A stretch of 59,205 nucleotides of DNA, from positions 1 to 59,205 of the forward strand of contig CALKJO010000019.1 of NCBI GenBank assembly GCA_937995825.1. The letters run 5' to 3'. The notes beneath the pieces were generated by a model that was not told the origin of the DNA, did not search any database, and was given only the letters and a program-made list of their open reading frames with translations. This stretch comes from an uncultured Anaerolineae bacterium. GTDB lineage: Bacteria > Chloroflexota > Anaerolineae > Aggregatilineales > Phototrophicaceae. A program made the position numbers and the translations under genes. Of the stretch, positions 15,439 to 25,051 are shown in pieces; within the stretch, counting starts at the first letter, position 1; the number at the start of each line of letters is the position of its first letter.

Positions 15439-16629
15439 ATGCAAAAACTACCCGTAACCGTACTGTCCGGCTTTCTTGGCGCGGGCAAGACCACGCTGCT
15501 GAACCACATCCTGCACAACCGCAAAGGGCTGAAGGTCGCCGTCATCGTCAACGACATGAGTGAGATCAACATCGACGCGCAGTTGGTACGCGAGGGCGGC
15601 GCACAGCTCAGTCGGACAGAGGAAAAGCTGGTCGAGATGACCAACGGCTGCATCTGCTGCACATTGCGCGAAGACCTTCTGAAAGAAGTGACGCGCCTCG
15701 CCCGCGAAGGGCGCTTCGACTACCTGCTGATCGAATCGACCGGCATCTCCGAGCCGCTGCCCGTCGCCGAAACGTTCACCTTTCCCGTTGATGACGGCTT
15801 CTGCCTGGGCGATGTGGCGCGGCTGGACACGATGGTGACGATGGTCGATGCCAGGAACATCCTGCGCGAACTGGACACGCTCGACACCCTTCAGGATCGC
15901 AAGCTGGGCATGAGCGCCGATGACGAGCGCACGATTGCCGATCTGCTGGTCGATCAGATCGAATTCGCCGATGTGCTGGTGCTGAATAAGACTGACCTCG
16001 TCAGCGACAGTGAGCTTGGACAGATCGAAGCGCTGCTGCGGCGCATGAACCCGCGCGCCAAGCTGATCCGCGCGCAGTTCGGCGTCGTGCCGCTCAATGA
16101 AGTCCTCAACACCGGGCGCTTTGACTTCGACCATGCCTCGACCTTTGCGGAGTGGCTGTCTGGCGAGACGCACATCCCTGAGACGGAAGAGTACGGCGTG
16201 AGCAGCTTTGTCTACCGCGCCCGCCGCCCCTTTCATCCGGCGCGTCTGATGGACATGCTGGAAAGTGACGCGCTGGATGGCGTGATCCGCTCTAAAGGGT
16301 TTGTGTGGCTGGCAACGCGACACAGGATGGTCGGGGTATGGTCGCAGGCGGGCGAGGCGATCTCCCTGGATTACGGCGGCGAGTGGTGGGCAGACACACC
16401 CGCTGATGAATACCCCGAAGACCCGGCACTGGTCGCCGAGATCAAACGTCATTTTGAAGGTGAGCACGGCGACCGGCGGCAGGAGATCGTCATCATCGGC
16501 ATCGGGCTGAATCGTGACGCGATCACGGCGGCGCTGGACTCCTGCCTGCTGACCGACGCTGAGATGGCGCGCGGTTGGCGGGGATGGCGACACTTCGATG
16601 ATCCGTTTATGTCGTGGATCGAAGAATAA
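15439..16629 (+). CDS. CobW/ZigA-type G3E GTPase (putative metallochaperone)
   Basis: A 396-residue G3E GTPase. Walker [13 protein letters not shown] is near the N-terminus, followed by [10 protein letters not shown], the metal-binding CxCC motif ([12 protein letters not shown]), the [10 protein letters not shown] switch and the guanine-specificity NKTD. The C-terminal CobW_C domain ends with [14 protein letters not shown] and DPFMSW, typical of the zinc chaperone ZigA/YciC group. It likely loads Zn or another divalent ion onto a target protein at GTP cost. ATG 15439 is chosen because the P-loop strand starts there; an open frame continues upstream to 15226 but overlaps the DsrE gene. No Zur box was recognised. 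It is not HypB: it lacks a His-rich N-terminus and has the CobW_C domain. Confidence 0.9.
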   Translation: MQKLPVTVLSGFLGAGKTTLLNHILHNRKGLKVAVIVNDMSEINIDAQLVREGGAQLSRTEEKLVEMTNGCICCTLREDLLKEVTRLAREGRFDYLLIESTGISEPLPVAETFTFPVDDGFCLGDVARLDTMVTMVDARNILRELDTLDTLQDRKLGMSADDERTIADLLVDQIEFADVLVLNKTDLVSDSELGQIEALLRRMNPRAKLIRAQFGVVPLNEVLNTGRFDFDHASTFAEWLSGETHIPETEEYGVSSFVYRARRPFHPARLMDMLESDALDGVIRSKGFVWLATRHRMVGVWSQAGEAISLDYGGEWWADTPADEYPEDPALVAEIKRHFEGEHGDRRQEIVIIGIGLNRDAITAALDSCLLTDAEMARGWRGWRHFDDPFMSWIEE

Positions 16630-16676
16630 CTGCAAGAGAAGGGGCGCTGAGCGCAGCTGTTCACAGCGTTTACTGC

Positions 16677-17927
16677 TTATCCCTTCTCCGCCAGCAGGGC
16701 AGCGACGCGCGCGATGATCGCTTCGCTGATGCGGGCTTTGCTGGTCAGACCGAGGAACTCCTCGCCGCCGCCGCGATCATAAATCGTGGCGCGGTTGGTG
16801 TCGGTGTCGAAGCCGGCATCCGACGCAGTGATGTCGTTGGCGACGATCAGGTCAAGCCCTTTGCGTTCGAGCTTGTCGCGGGCATACTCGCGGATGTTCC
16901 TGCTCTCCGCCGCGAATCCGACGACCACACGCGGGTAACCCGTGATCTGGCGGCGATCATGCACCGCGGTGAGAATATCCGGCGTGCGCTCCAGAATCAG
17001 AGTCGGCGCGTCCGCCTGTTCGAGCTTCTTGATCTTCTGCTCGGCAGCTGACGCTGGACGAAAATCCGCGACCGCCGCTGCCATGATCAGCGCATCTGCG
17101 CCTGCCGCCGCTGACAGCACGGCATCATGCATCTGCTTCGCACTGTCCACCGAGACGATCTGCGCGCCGAACGGCGCTTCCAAGCCGCGCGCCGCTGTGA
17201 TCAGGACGACATCTGCCCCTGCATCGAGGCAGGCGTGCGCCAGTGCGTATCCTTGTTTGCCGCTGGAGCGATTGGTCAGATAGCGCACCGGATCGATGGC
17301 TTCGCGCGTCCCGCCAGCGGTGACGATGATGCGGCGTTTCGACAGCGCGCCGCTGCGTCCCAGGGCATAACGCAGCGCACTGATCAGGGCTGCGGTCTCC
17401 GGTAAACGACCGCGCCCGGTCAGTCCGCTGGCGAAGCGCCCCTCCTCCGGCTCGATCACCAACACACCGCGCTGGCGCAGCAGAGCGAGGTTAGTCTGCA
17501 CCGCCTCATTTTCATACATGCTGCCGTCCATCGCTGGCGCGATCACCACCGGGCAGCGCGCCGCCAGCGCTGTGATCGAGAGCAGGTCAGAGGCGAAGCC
17601 GTGCGCGATCCTGGCGATGGCGTCGGCGGAGGCAGGCGCGATCAGCAGCGCCGCCGCACCTTCCGCCAGCCCGACATGGGCGATGTGGGTCGGCAGTCCA
17701 GCGCTGGCATCCATCCGCCATAGATCGGTGTAGACGGCGCGCCCGGTGAGCGCCTGAAACGTCAGCGGAGCGATGAAGCGCTGCGCCGCGTCGGTCATGA
17801 TCACATCGACCAGCGCGCCTGCCTGGGTCAGTTTGCTGGCGAGATCGGCGGCTTTATAGGCGGCAATGCTGCCCGTCACGCCGAGGACGATGCGCCGCTT
17901 TTCCAAAAGCGTTATCGGAGTCATCAT
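16677..17927 (-). CDS. coaBC: CoaBC: phosphopantothenoylcysteine decarboxylase / phosphopantothenate-cysteine ligase
   Basis: A 416-residue bifunctional enzyme that makes 4'-phosphopantetheine for coenzyme A. The flavoprotein CoaC part (residues ~10-180) starts LGVTGSIAAYKAADL and has the His of THIAHVGL (His81). The CoaB part (~195-410) shows TAGGTREAIDPVRYLTNRSSG and the KKLE loop. Two residues known as catalytic in E. coli Dfp differ: PAMN is PAMD (Asp134) and the flap Cys is Ser167 (FASGLTG-GR). Such variants may be a lineage norm rather than loss of function. It converges on the GTPase gene (47-bp gap) and lies 18 bases after the membrane-protein gene. Confidence 0.92.
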   Translation of the reverse strand: MMTPITLLEKRRIVLGVTGSIAAYKAADLASKLTQAGALVDVIMTDAAQRFIAPLTFQALTGRAVYTDLWRMDASAGLPTHIAHVGLAEGAAALLIAPASADAIARIAHGFASDLLSITALAARCPVVIAPAMDGSMYENEAVQTNLALLRQRGVLVIEPEEGRFASGLTGRGRLPETAALISALRYALGRSGALSKRRIIVTAGGTREAIDPVRYLTNRSSGKQGYALAHACLDAGADVVLITAARGLEAPFGAQIVSVDSAKQMHDAVLSAAAGADALIMAAAVADFRPASAAEQKIKKLEQADAPTLILERTPDILTAVHDRRQITGYPRVVVGFAAESRNIREYARDKLERKGLDLIVANDITASDAGFDTDTNRATIYDRGGGEEFLGLTSKARISEAIIARVAALLAEKG

Positions 17928-17945
17928 CGTTCACACTCCATCGCC

Positions 17946-18899
17946 TTACAGGTTGAAGCCCCGCGCCTGACGGCTGAACGCCTGTGCGCCCAAGACCAGC
18001 GACATGCAGGGCAGCCAGATCAAGCCGTACGCCGTGAATACAACCGCGACCGATGCCAGCAGATCGCCCCATGCTATCAGACGCGGCAGGTGATAACCGA
18101 GCGCCCCAGCGCCGAGAAAGACTGCGGCAGCGAGTCCGAAGCCTATCCAGGCAGGCGCGCTTGACCCAGTATCCATGAAGGAGCCGGGTTTTTTGCGCTG
18201 GCGAAAATACAGCACTGCCAGACAGTAGACGATCAACAGCGGAACCGCGATCAGGGCGAATGAGTCGAGCTGGTCGCTCAGCAAGCGGATGATCAGCAGT
18301 GCCAGCAGGATGCCGAGGCACAGCGTCCAGTCGAGTCGGCTCAGGCGCGGTATCGCTGTGTTTGGAAGCCAGCGCGCCAGCGCAGTCAGGATCAGCAGCG
18401 TCAATCCCCCCAACCCGAGCATGATTGACAGCGGCGTCTCCGGCTGAGCAGCCAGCTCAGTTGGCGACCAGCGCGCCCACAGCCCCCAGAACAAGCCCAA
18501 GCCAGCCGCGCCAAGACCCAGCGCGCTCAGCCCTGCCGAAGTGCGGCGCGCACCTGTGATCAGCGTGAATGCGCCGATCATCGCCAGTGCCATCAGCGCA
18601 TGACCGCCCATCGCCCGCGTCACCAGCGTGCGCGGCACATCAACCAGCGCAGTAGTCGGGTTGAGCAGCAGCCCATTTGCCAAGCCGACCATGCCCGCCA
18701 GCGCCAGCGCTTCAAAGATGCTGCGCGCGCGAAAAAATGCCGCCGCTTCCAGTGTCAGCGCCGACAATGCCAGATAGCCGCCTGCGATCAGCAGCCACTC
18801 GACCCATTCGCGCTGAGTGTCCGTCCAGAGGACGATTTCAGAGCCGAAAAAAAACAGCCCTGCCAGCCAGAGCCGCTGCAGCCATGCGCTCTGAATCAT
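17946..18899 (-). CDS. Uncharacterised polytopic membrane protein
   Basis: A protein of about 317 residues with roughly ten hydrophobic helices (GLFFFGSEIVLW, WLLIAGGYLALSALTL, ALMALAMIGAFTLI, LGLGAAGLGLFWGLW, ILGILLALLIIR and others), joined by short loops; the N-terminus is MIQSAWLQRLW. NnrS-like or heme-copper-related membrane families were considered because of the GGHALMALA helix, but no diagnostic motif settles it. The start at 18899 avoids a 13-residue hydrophilic leader seen from an upstream ATG (18938). It precedes coaBC by 18 bases on the same strand and may be co-transcribed. Function unknown. Confidence 0.75.
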   Translation of the reverse strand: MIQSAWLQRLWLAGLFFFGSEIVLWTDTQREWVEWLLIAGGYLALSALTLEAAAFFRARSIFEALALAGMVGLANGLLLNPTTALVDVPRTLVTRAMGGHALMALAMIGAFTLITGARRTSAGLSALGLGAAGLGLFWGLWARWSPTELAAQPETPLSIMLGLGGLTLLILTALARWLPNTAIPRLSRLDWTLCLGILLALLIIRLLSDQLDSFALIAVPLLIVYCLAVLYFRQRKKPGSFMDTGSSAPAWIGFGLAAAVFLGAGALGYHLPRLIAWGDLLASVAVVFTAYGLIWLPCMSLVLGAQAFSRQARGFNL

Positions 18900-18982
18900 G
18901 TAGTGTTCACACTTGACTGACTGCTCAACCCTTCTCATCCTGTTTCTTCATGGAATGGGGCAAAAATCCCGCCCAACTCAAA

Positions 18983-18990
18983 TTATAATG
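18983..18990. promoter_or_regulatory. Possible two-way -10 element
   Basis: ATTATAAT is self-complementary and gives a consensus TATAAT on both strands, in the 133-bp gap between the divergent membrane-protein and sensor-kinase genes. No good -35 box was seen at the right distance on either side, so this is a weak call based on the -10 match and position. Confidence 0.3.
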
Positions 18991-19032
18991 TCAGCATAGA
19001 CGAACCGCACACATTGCAGCAGTATCAAAGGG

Positions 19033-21189
19033 ATGGGATTATCTATGAAGGTTGGAATACAGCTCTGGGGTGCATTGTTAAGGGTGTGCGAACCGCTGCC
19101 CCATGTCCAAGACATCTCAATGCGCCTGCAAGCACAGACCAACGCTGCTGCAGCGCTGATCATCCTACTCATCTTCATGCCGCTGTCGCTCATCATGTTG
19201 ATCCTCACAAGCGAAGTGACGCCCAGCGCGCTTGCGCTGCGCGTGCTAGCAGTGGTATCCCTGATAGGTGTCTGTGTGCTGGCGCGGCGGGGTCATATTC
19301 GCGCCACCGCCGACGCGCTGATCGGGATCGGCTACGGTATATTATGGTCTATCGCGATTTTTGCGGACAACACGTATATCGGCACGTTAAGAACGCTCGA
19401 CCTGTTCGTCATCATCGCGCTGGTCTCGGTGGTCGTGATGCCGATTCGGCGCGCGCTGATCGGGTGGCTGCTGAGCTTTCTGCTGCTGCTGGTGGTGCCG
19501 CCCCTGCGACCGGATGTGCCGCCGCGCCTGATTTATGGCGGAACCGTCCTGTTCCATCTGGTGGCGGGCGGGGCAGCGCTCCTCATCGTCAGCCTGCTGC
19601 GCCGGAGTGAACAGCTTGTGCGCGCTGCAGTGCTGGCGAAAGAGAGAGAACTCGACACCTTGATCAGCCATCTGCCCGATTATGTCGTTCGGATGGACTC
19701 TGAGTTTCGCTGTCTGTTTGCCAATCAGGCGGCGCAAACGCTGCTGGAACGCCCGCTTGAGGCGCTGGTTGGTCGCAGCCCCAGCGAGGTTATCCCGCAT
19801 CTGCAAAGTGAGAGGACACAAAACGCGCTCAGACAGTGGCAGGAAGCCTTTGAGGAGACGTTGCGGACGGGTACGAGTCAGCGCGTTGAGGTCGCGGCAG
19901 GTCTGCATGACGGCTTGCGCTGCTGGTTCGACATCATCTGCGTCCCGGAATGCGACGCGAGCGGCAGAGTCAGCTCCGTGCTGATCGTCGCGCGCGATAC
20001 GACCGAGCGCCGTGAAAATGAGGAGTCGCTGAAAGTCATCCAAACGCTGACCCAGCGGCTCGCCAATGTTTCCCCTTACATGATCTACGTCCGCGATCTC
20101 AATCCGTTGGTCAATGAAAGGCTGGTGTTCACCAATCGCCCCTTAAATGAATTTGTCGGATGCGCGCTAGGCGGGAAGATCGCGCTTGATGACGAAGACT
20201 TGATCGCGCTCACCCATCCTGATGATCGGCACACGCTGCGCCATTATCTCACCGAGCGCCTTCAACAGACCGATGTTAAATCGAAGACCGCTGAAGTCCG
20301 CATAAGGCGCGCCGACGATGAATGGCGCTGGGTGCGCGTCTGGGCGAGTGTGTTCGAGGATCAGCAGTTCAACGTGAGATTGCTGATCGGGATCATGATG
20401 GACTTCACCGAAGAAAAGCAGACGCGGGATCTGCTGATCGAGCGCGAGCGCGAGCAGATGAACGCAGAAATGACGCAAAAGTTCAATTATCTTAAGACGC
20501 AGCTGATGATTCGGATCGCCGATCAATTCCGCAATCCGCTTGCTGCGATCCAGAGCGCGAGCGAACTGCTCGAACGCTATTATGACCGCCTGTCGGAGCC
20601 GCAGCGCGCAGCGCGCTTCAACCAGATCAAGGCGCAGATCGTTCAGATCACTGAGCTGCTCGACAATATGAGCATGGTGCTGCGTCAGCAAGATGGCAAA
20701 TCGGAAAGCGAACGCCAGCTGGTGCGCTTATATGCGTTAGGAGCTGATATTCTGAGCGAGATGCAGCAGCGTTATCCGCTTGGTCACCATGTGCATTTCA
20801 AATGCGACCCTAATGCGCAAACGCTGATCAGTCAAGACGTGCTGCGCCTGATCCTGACGCATCTGCTCAGCAATGCCTTTTTGTACACGCCCGAGGGCGG
20901 CGAGGTCACGCTTGAAATTCGCGCAGGCGAACTGGAAATGACGCTCATCGTGAGCGATAACGGGATCGGAATTGAAGATGAGGACGGGATGCGCGTCTTC
21001 GATCCGTTCTATCGTGGTCGCAACATCGATGAGCGCCCCGGTCTGGGGCTGGGGCTGAGCATCGTCCGAAATCAGGTGCTGGCGCACGGCGGCTTCATCC
21101 AATTGGTCAGCGATGTCGGCGTCGGCACAACCGTCATCATCCGGCTGCCCAACCAGAGCGTCCCCACCATGAAACTGTCGGGGGAGTAA
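19033..21189 (+). CDS. Membrane-bound PAS-PAS sensor kinase lacking the phospho-accepting His
   Basis: A 718-residue protein. Residues ~35-200 hold five or six membrane helices, then PAS domain 1 (~205-330, LPDYVVRMDSEFRCLFAN), PAS domain 2 (~335-465), a coiled-coil/DHp region (~470-560) and a HATPase domain (~585-710). The ATP-binding part keeps an N box (LLSNAFLYTP), G1 (SDNGIGIEDED), F box (VFDPFYRG) and G2 (GLGLGLSIV). The H box reads IADQFRNPLAA where SHEFRTPLAA is usual, so Asp497 stands where the phosphorylated His should be. It may pass signals by another route or regulate a partner kinase. No response regulator gene is adjacent. Start choice among 19033 and 19042 is uncertain. Confidence 0.88.
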   Translation: MGLSMKVGIQLWGALLRVCEPLPHVQDISMRLQAQTNAAAALIILLIFMPLSLIMLILTSEVTPSALALRVLAVVSLIGVCVLARRGHIRATADALIGIGYGILWSIAIFADNTYIGTLRTLDLFVIIALVSVVVMPIRRALIGWLLSFLLLLVVPPLRPDVPPRLIYGGTVLFHLVAGGAALLIVSLLRRSEQLVRAAVLAKERELDTLISHLPDYVVRMDSEFRCLFANQAAQTLLERPLEALVGRSPSEVIPHLQSERTQNALRQWQEAFEETLRTGTSQRVEVAAGLHDGLRCWFDIICVPECDASGRVSSVLIVARDTTERRENEESLKVIQTLTQRLANVSPYMIYVRDLNPLVNERLVFTNRPLNEFVGCALGGKIALDDEDLIALTHPDDRHTLRHYLTERLQQTDVKSKTAEVRIRRADDEWRWVRVWASVFEDQQFNVRLLIGIMMDFTEEKQTRDLLIEREREQMNAEMTQKFNYLKTQLMIRIADQFRNPLAAIQSASELLERYYDRLSEPQRAARFNQIKAQIVQITELLDNMSMVLRQQDGKSESERQLVRLYALGADILSEMQQRYPLGHHVHFKCDPNAQTLISQDVLRLILTHLLSNAFLYTPEGGEVTLEIRAGELEMTLIVSDNGIGIEDEDGMRVFDPFYRGRNIDERPGLGLGLSIVRNQVLAHGGFIQLVSDVGVGTTVIIRLPNQSVPTMKLSGE

Positions 21190-21203
21190 TGCCCCCGACA
21201 GTT
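21173..21203. terminator. Bidirectional intrinsic-type hairpin
   Basis: Perfect 12-bp arms (AACTGTCGGGGG and complement) surround a 7-base loop. The hairpin lies at the junction of the sensor-kinase gene and the convergent ppdK gene; the kinase TAA stop (21187-21189) is inside the loop, so the left arm is coding. No long U-run follows on either strand. Confidence 0.55.
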
Positions 21204-21227
21204 GGTTCAGTCTGTGGACTGCGGCTT

Positions 21228-23963
21228 TTACTTCAGCGCGGCGTGCGCCGCTGCCAGCCGCGCCACCGGCACGCGGAACGGCGAGCAGCTCACGTAATCC
21301 AGCCCAGTTTTGTGACAAAATTCGATACTGCTGGGATCGCCGCCATGCTCGCCGCAGATGCCCACTTCCAGATCGGGGCGCGCCTGCCGACCTTTGCTGA
21401 CCGCCAGATCGATCAAAAAGCCAACGCCGCTGCGATCCAACACCTGAAACGGGTTTTCCGGCAGGATGCCGCGCTCGACGTATTCGAGCAGGAATTTACC
21501 TTCGGCGTCGTCGCGGCTGATGCCGAAGGTCGTCTGAGTCAGGTCATTGGTTCCAAATGAGAAGAATTCCGAATACTGCGCCATCTCATCGGCGATAATG
21601 GCGGCGCGCGGCAGTTCGATCATCGTGCCGATCTTGTAATCGACTTTGACGCCAGTGCGTCTCATCACCTCATTGGCAACGGTCTTGATCAGCTCCGACA
21701 TCACCTTGACTTCGTTCGCGTGTGAGGTGACTGCCATCATGATCTCAGGATAGACATCGACGCCCTCGCGCTGAAGCTGGCAGGCTGCCTCGAAGATGGC
21801 GCGCACCTGCATCCGGGTGATAGCAGGGCGCACCAGACCGAGCCGAACCCCACGCAGCCCCAACATCGGGTTGAACTCGCGCAGCCCCTCAACGGCAGTC
21901 ATCAGGTTCTCGATCCGCGTCAGTTCATTCGGGCGGTCGCCCATCAGGCGCAAGCCAGCCGCCTTGAGCGCCAAATCCTCATGATTGGGCATGAATTCAT
22001 GCAGCGGCGGATCGAGCAGACGGATGATCACCGGATAGCCATCCATCGCTTTGAAGATGCCGTAGAAATCGTCCTGCTGGAAGACCAGGAGCTTGTCCAG
22101 CTCGGCGGCTTCCTCCGGGCTGTTCGGCTCGGAGAGGATCATCGCCTGGACAATCGGCAGGCGCTCCTCCTGGAAGAACATATGCTCCGTCCGGCACAAG
22201 CCGATGCCCTGTGCGCCGTAGTCGCGGGCGCGCCGTGCATCGGCTGGATAGTCGGCGTTGGCATAGACCCCGAGCTTGCGGAAGCTGTCCGCCCAATTGA
22301 GCAGCTTGAGCAAATAGGACTCGCGCATGAAATTCGGCTCGATGCGCGGGATTTCACCGATGAAGACCTCACCGGTCGACCCATCGATGGACAGTGTGTC
22401 GCCTTCGCGGACAACAATATCGCCGACGCGCATCAGCCGGCTGCGTAGGTCAATCTCGAGGTCTTCTGCTCCGCAGACGCACGGCACGCCGAACTGCCGC
22501 GCCACCACCGCCGCATGGCTGGTTGCGCCGCCGTGGCTGGTCAGAATGCCTTTCGATGCCAGCATCCCATGGACATCGTCCGGTTTGGTCTCTGGGCGCA
22601 CCATGATGACGGAGCGCTTCGCCTTGCCCCATTTCTCCGCCAGGTCGGCATCGAAAGCGACAACGCCGACGGCTGCGCCCGGCGAAGCATTGACGCCCGA
22701 CGCGATCATGCGTCCGGCTTTCTTCGCCGCCATTTTTTCATCATCGTCGAACTGCGGATGCAGCAGTTGAATGACATTGGCAGGCGAAACGCGCAGGACG
22801 GCTTCCTGCTTGGTGATCAAGCCCTCTTCCGCCATCTCGACCGCAATACGCACGGCGGCGCGCGCTGTCCGTTTGCCATCGCGGGTTTGCAGCATCCACA
22901 GCTTGCCGTTTTCAATTGTGAATTCGACATCCTGCATGTTGCGGTAGTGCTTCTCAAGCTGGTTGGCGATCTCGACGAATTCGGCGTAGATGGCAGGATT
23001 CTCTTTCTTCAGTTCAGCAATCGGGATCGGCGTGCGGATGCCTGCAACCACGTCTTCACCCTGCGCATTCATCAGGTAATCGCCGAACAGGGCGCGCTCA
23101 CCCGTAGATGGGTTGCGCGTGAAGGCGACGCCCGTGCCGCTCTGCCCGCCCATGTTGCCGAAGACCATCATCTGTACATTGACTGCCGTCCCCAGATCGT
23201 GCGGGATGCCGGCGGCATTGCGGTAATCGACAGCGCGCTTGCCATTCCACGACTTGAACACGGCTTCGACCGCCAGCTCAAGCTGGTGATAGGGGTCTTG
23301 TGGGAAATCCTCGCCTGTCTCATGATGGAAGATGCGCTGGAATTCCTGCGTCACGCCGCGCCAGTCGTCGGCGGTCAGCTCCACATCGGACTTGACGCCG
23401 CGATCCTTCTTGATCTGCGTCAGGTAATCCTCGAACGCCTCATCCGCCACGCCCATGACGACCGAGCCGAACATCTGCACCAGGCGGCGATAGGCATCGT
23501 AGACGAAGCGCGGATCGCCGGTCAGTTTGACCATGCCTTCAGCGATCTGATCATTCATGCCGAGATTCAGCACAGTGTCCATCATGCCGGGCATGGAGAA
23601 TTTCGCGCCCGACCGCACTGACATCAGCAGCGGATTATCGGCACTGCCGAACTGCTTGCCCGTCTTCTGCTCAATCGTCTTGAGCGCTTCCAGCACCTGC
23701 TCCCACATGCCTTCCGGGAACTTGCCGCCTTCTTCCAGATAGCGGTTGCAGGCTTCGGTGGTGACGGTGAAGCCGGGCGGGACAGGGACGCCCGCGCGGG
23801 TCATGTCGCCCAAGCCCGCGCCTTTGCCGCCCAGCAGCGCGCGCGTCTTGTCCCATGAGCCGCCGAGCATCTCCTGCACTTCGTCAATTTCGTTGAATAA
23901 ATAAACCCATCGCTGCGCCGGTTTTGTTGAGCGCTTCTGCGCGGGTAATGCCGCAACTGTCAT
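21228..23963 (-). CDS. ppdK: Pyruvate, phosphate dikinase
   Basis: A 911-residue enzyme that interconverts pyruvate + ATP + Pi and PEP + AMP + PPi. The N-terminal ATP-grasp part starts RWVYLFNEIDEVQEML and includes LLGGKGAGLGDMTRAGVPVPPGFTVTTEA; the swivelling domain carries the phospho-His in GGATSHAAVVAR; the C-terminal PEP/pyruvate barrel has GICRTEHMFF-like (GLCRTEHMFF), GTNDLTQTTFG and the catalytic Cys in GICGEHGGDP. Full length for the family. The start at 23963 is preferred because it follows GAGGAGAG and begins just before the conserved region; the frame extends upstream to 24020. It lies 57 bases after hypE on the same strand and may share the end of the hydrogenase operon transcript. 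Confidence 0.96.
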   Translation of the reverse strand: MTVAALPAQKRSTKPAQRWVYLFNEIDEVQEMLGGSWDKTRALLGGKGAGLGDMTRAGVPVPPGFTVTTEACNRYLEEGGKFPEGMWEQVLEALKTIEQKTGKQFGSADNPLLMSVRSGAKFSMPGMMDTVLNLGMNDQIAEGMVKLTGDPRFVYDAYRRLVQMFGSVVMGVADEAFEDYLTQIKKDRGVKSDVELTADDWRGVTQEFQRIFHHETGEDFPQDPYHQLELAVEAVFKSWNGKRAVDYRNAAGIPHDLGTAVNVQMMVFGNMGGQSGTGVAFTRNPSTGERALFGDYLMNAQGEDVVAGIRTPIPIAELKKENPAIYAEFVEIANQLEKHYRNMQDVEFTIENGKLWMLQTRDGKRTARAAVRIAVEMAEEGLITKQEAVLRVSPANVIQLLHPQFDDDEKMAAKKAGRMIASGVNASPGAAVGVVAFDADLAEKWGKAKRSVIMVRPETKPDDVHGMLASKGILTSHGGATSHAAVVARQFGVPCVCGAEDLEIDLRSRLMRVGDIVVREGDTLSIDGSTGEVFIGEIPRIEPNFMRESYLLKLLNWADSFRKLGVYANADYPADARRARDYGAQGIGLCRTEHMFFQEERLPIVQAMILSEPNSPEEAAELDKLLVFQQDDFYGIFKAMDGYPVIIRLLDPPLHEFMPNHEDLALKAAGLRLMGDRPNELTRIENLMTAVEGLREFNPMLGLRGVRLGLVRPAITRMQVRAIFEAACQLQREGVDVYPEIMMAVTSHANEVKVMSELIKTVANEVMRRTGVKVDYKIGTMIELPRAAIIADEMAQYSEFFSFGTNDLTQTTFGISRDDAEGKFLLEYVERGILPENPFQVLDRSGVGFLIDLAVSKGRQARPDLEVGICGEHGGDPSSIEFCHKTGLDYVSCSPFRVPVARLAAAHAALK

Positions 23964-24019
23964 TTTATCTCTCTCCTCTCGCTTGTAAGCGAGCAAAAAA
24001 TGATTACTTTGTCTAACCA

Positions 24020-25051
24020 TCAGCAGATGCGCGGGAGCTGCTCTCCGCTGAGCATATCCACAATTCTCGCCGCGCCGATCACGCTCGTCAGCGTCACTTG
24101 CCCGCCTGGCGTCTCCAGGACGCTGCCGATCTGCTGCGCGCCCGCTCCCAGCAGCGCTAAAGCGCGCGCCGCGTCTTCCGGCGCGACAAAGGCGATGAAG
24201 CGCCCTTCATTGGCGGTGTACAGCGGGTCAAGACCCAGTATTTCGCACGCGCCGCGCACATCCTCGCGCACGGGGATCGCCGCCTCCGCAATCTGAAGAT
24301 CGCGCCGCGCTGCGGTCGCAATTTCTACCAGCGCCGATGCCAGCCCGCCGCGCGTCAGATCGCGCAAACAGCGCACCCTGATGCCCGCGTCCAGCAGCGC
24401 CATCACCGGCTTAACCAGCGGCGCGCAGTCGCTTTCAATCGTGCTTTCGAAGCGCAAACCCTCGCGCAGCGCCATGATCGCCAGGCTGTGCCGACCGAGA
24501 TCGCCGTTGAGCAGGATTGCGTCTTTGGGGCGAATGTTCGTCGGCGCGATGTCCACACCGTCGGCGATCACGCCGATGCCCGCGGTGTTGATATACAGCC
24601 CATCGCCCTTGCCCTGATCGACGACTTTAGTGTCGCCTGTGACGATCTGCACGCCCGCTTCTCGCGCCGCCGCCGCCATCGAGCTGATCACGCGGCGCAG
24701 CGTGTCCATCGAGAAGCCTTCTTCGATGATGAAACCAGCGCTGATCGCCAGCGGACGCGCGCCGCACATCGCTAGATCATTGACCGTGCCGTTGATCGCC
24801 AGCGTCCCGATGTCACCGCCGGGGAAGAACAGCGGCTGGACGACAAAAGAGTCGGTGGTGAATGCCAGCCTGGAGCCATTGATGGTCAGCACTGCGCCAT
24901 CATGTGCGGCATCGAGCGCGGGATTGCTGAAGGCGGGCATGATCACGCCTTCGATCAGGCTGCGCATCATCCGCCCGCCACCGCCATGCGCGAGCATGAC
25001 AGTCTCGCTGTGCGTAAACGGGACGGGACACTGAAGCGTCATGTCAACCAT
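24020..25051 (-). CDS. hypE: HypE, carbamoyl-phosphate dehydratase for [NiFe]-hydrogenase CN ligand
   Basis: A 343-residue PurM-like ATPase that dehydrates the S-carbamoyl group received from HypF to a thiocyanate used for the iron CN ligands. It shows [13 protein letters not shown] at the N-terminus, the [19 protein letters not shown] block, [18 protein letters not shown] and ends in PRIC, whose final Cys carries the carbamoyl/cyano group. Last gene of the hyp run, overlapping hypD by 8 bases. Confidence 0.97.
   Translation of the reverse strand: MVDMTLQCPVPFTHSETVMLAHGGGGRMMRSLIEGVIMPAFSNPALDAAHDGAVLTINGSRLAFTTDSFVVQPLFFPGGDIGTLAINGTVNDLAMCGARPLAISAGFIIEEGFSMDTLRRVISSMAAAAREAGVQIVTGDTKVVDQGKGDGLYINTAGIGVIADGVDIAPTNIRPKDAILLNGDLGRHSLAIMALREGLRFESTIESDCAPLVKPVMALLDAGIRVRCLRDLTRGGLASALVEIATAARRDLQIAEAAIPVREDVRGACEILGLDPLYTANEGRFIAFVAPEDAARALALLGAGAQQIGSVLETPGGQVTLTSVIGAARIVDMLSGEQLPRIC

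Noticed and set aside
15439..16629. CobW-type GTPase as a stand-in for the missing HypB
   Set aside because: It is in the G3E family but has the CobW_C domain and ZigA-like C-terminus, no His-rich tail, and lies 8 kb from the hyp genes; no evidence links it to hydrogenase.
15448..16635. 395-codon minus-strand frame over the CobW-type GTPase gene
   Set aside because: Shadow of the G3E GTPase frame, which has clear P-loop, CxCC and NKTD motifs; the antisense product has none.
17946..18899. NnrS-type heme-copper membrane protein
   Set aside because: Helix number and one GGHALMA stretch are suggestive, but the family's diagnostic residues were not recognised, so it is left unnamed.
22515..23621. 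368-codon + strand open frame inside ppdK
   Set aside because: Antisense shadow caused by G+C-rich codon bias; the ppdK frame on the minus strand has all expected motifs.
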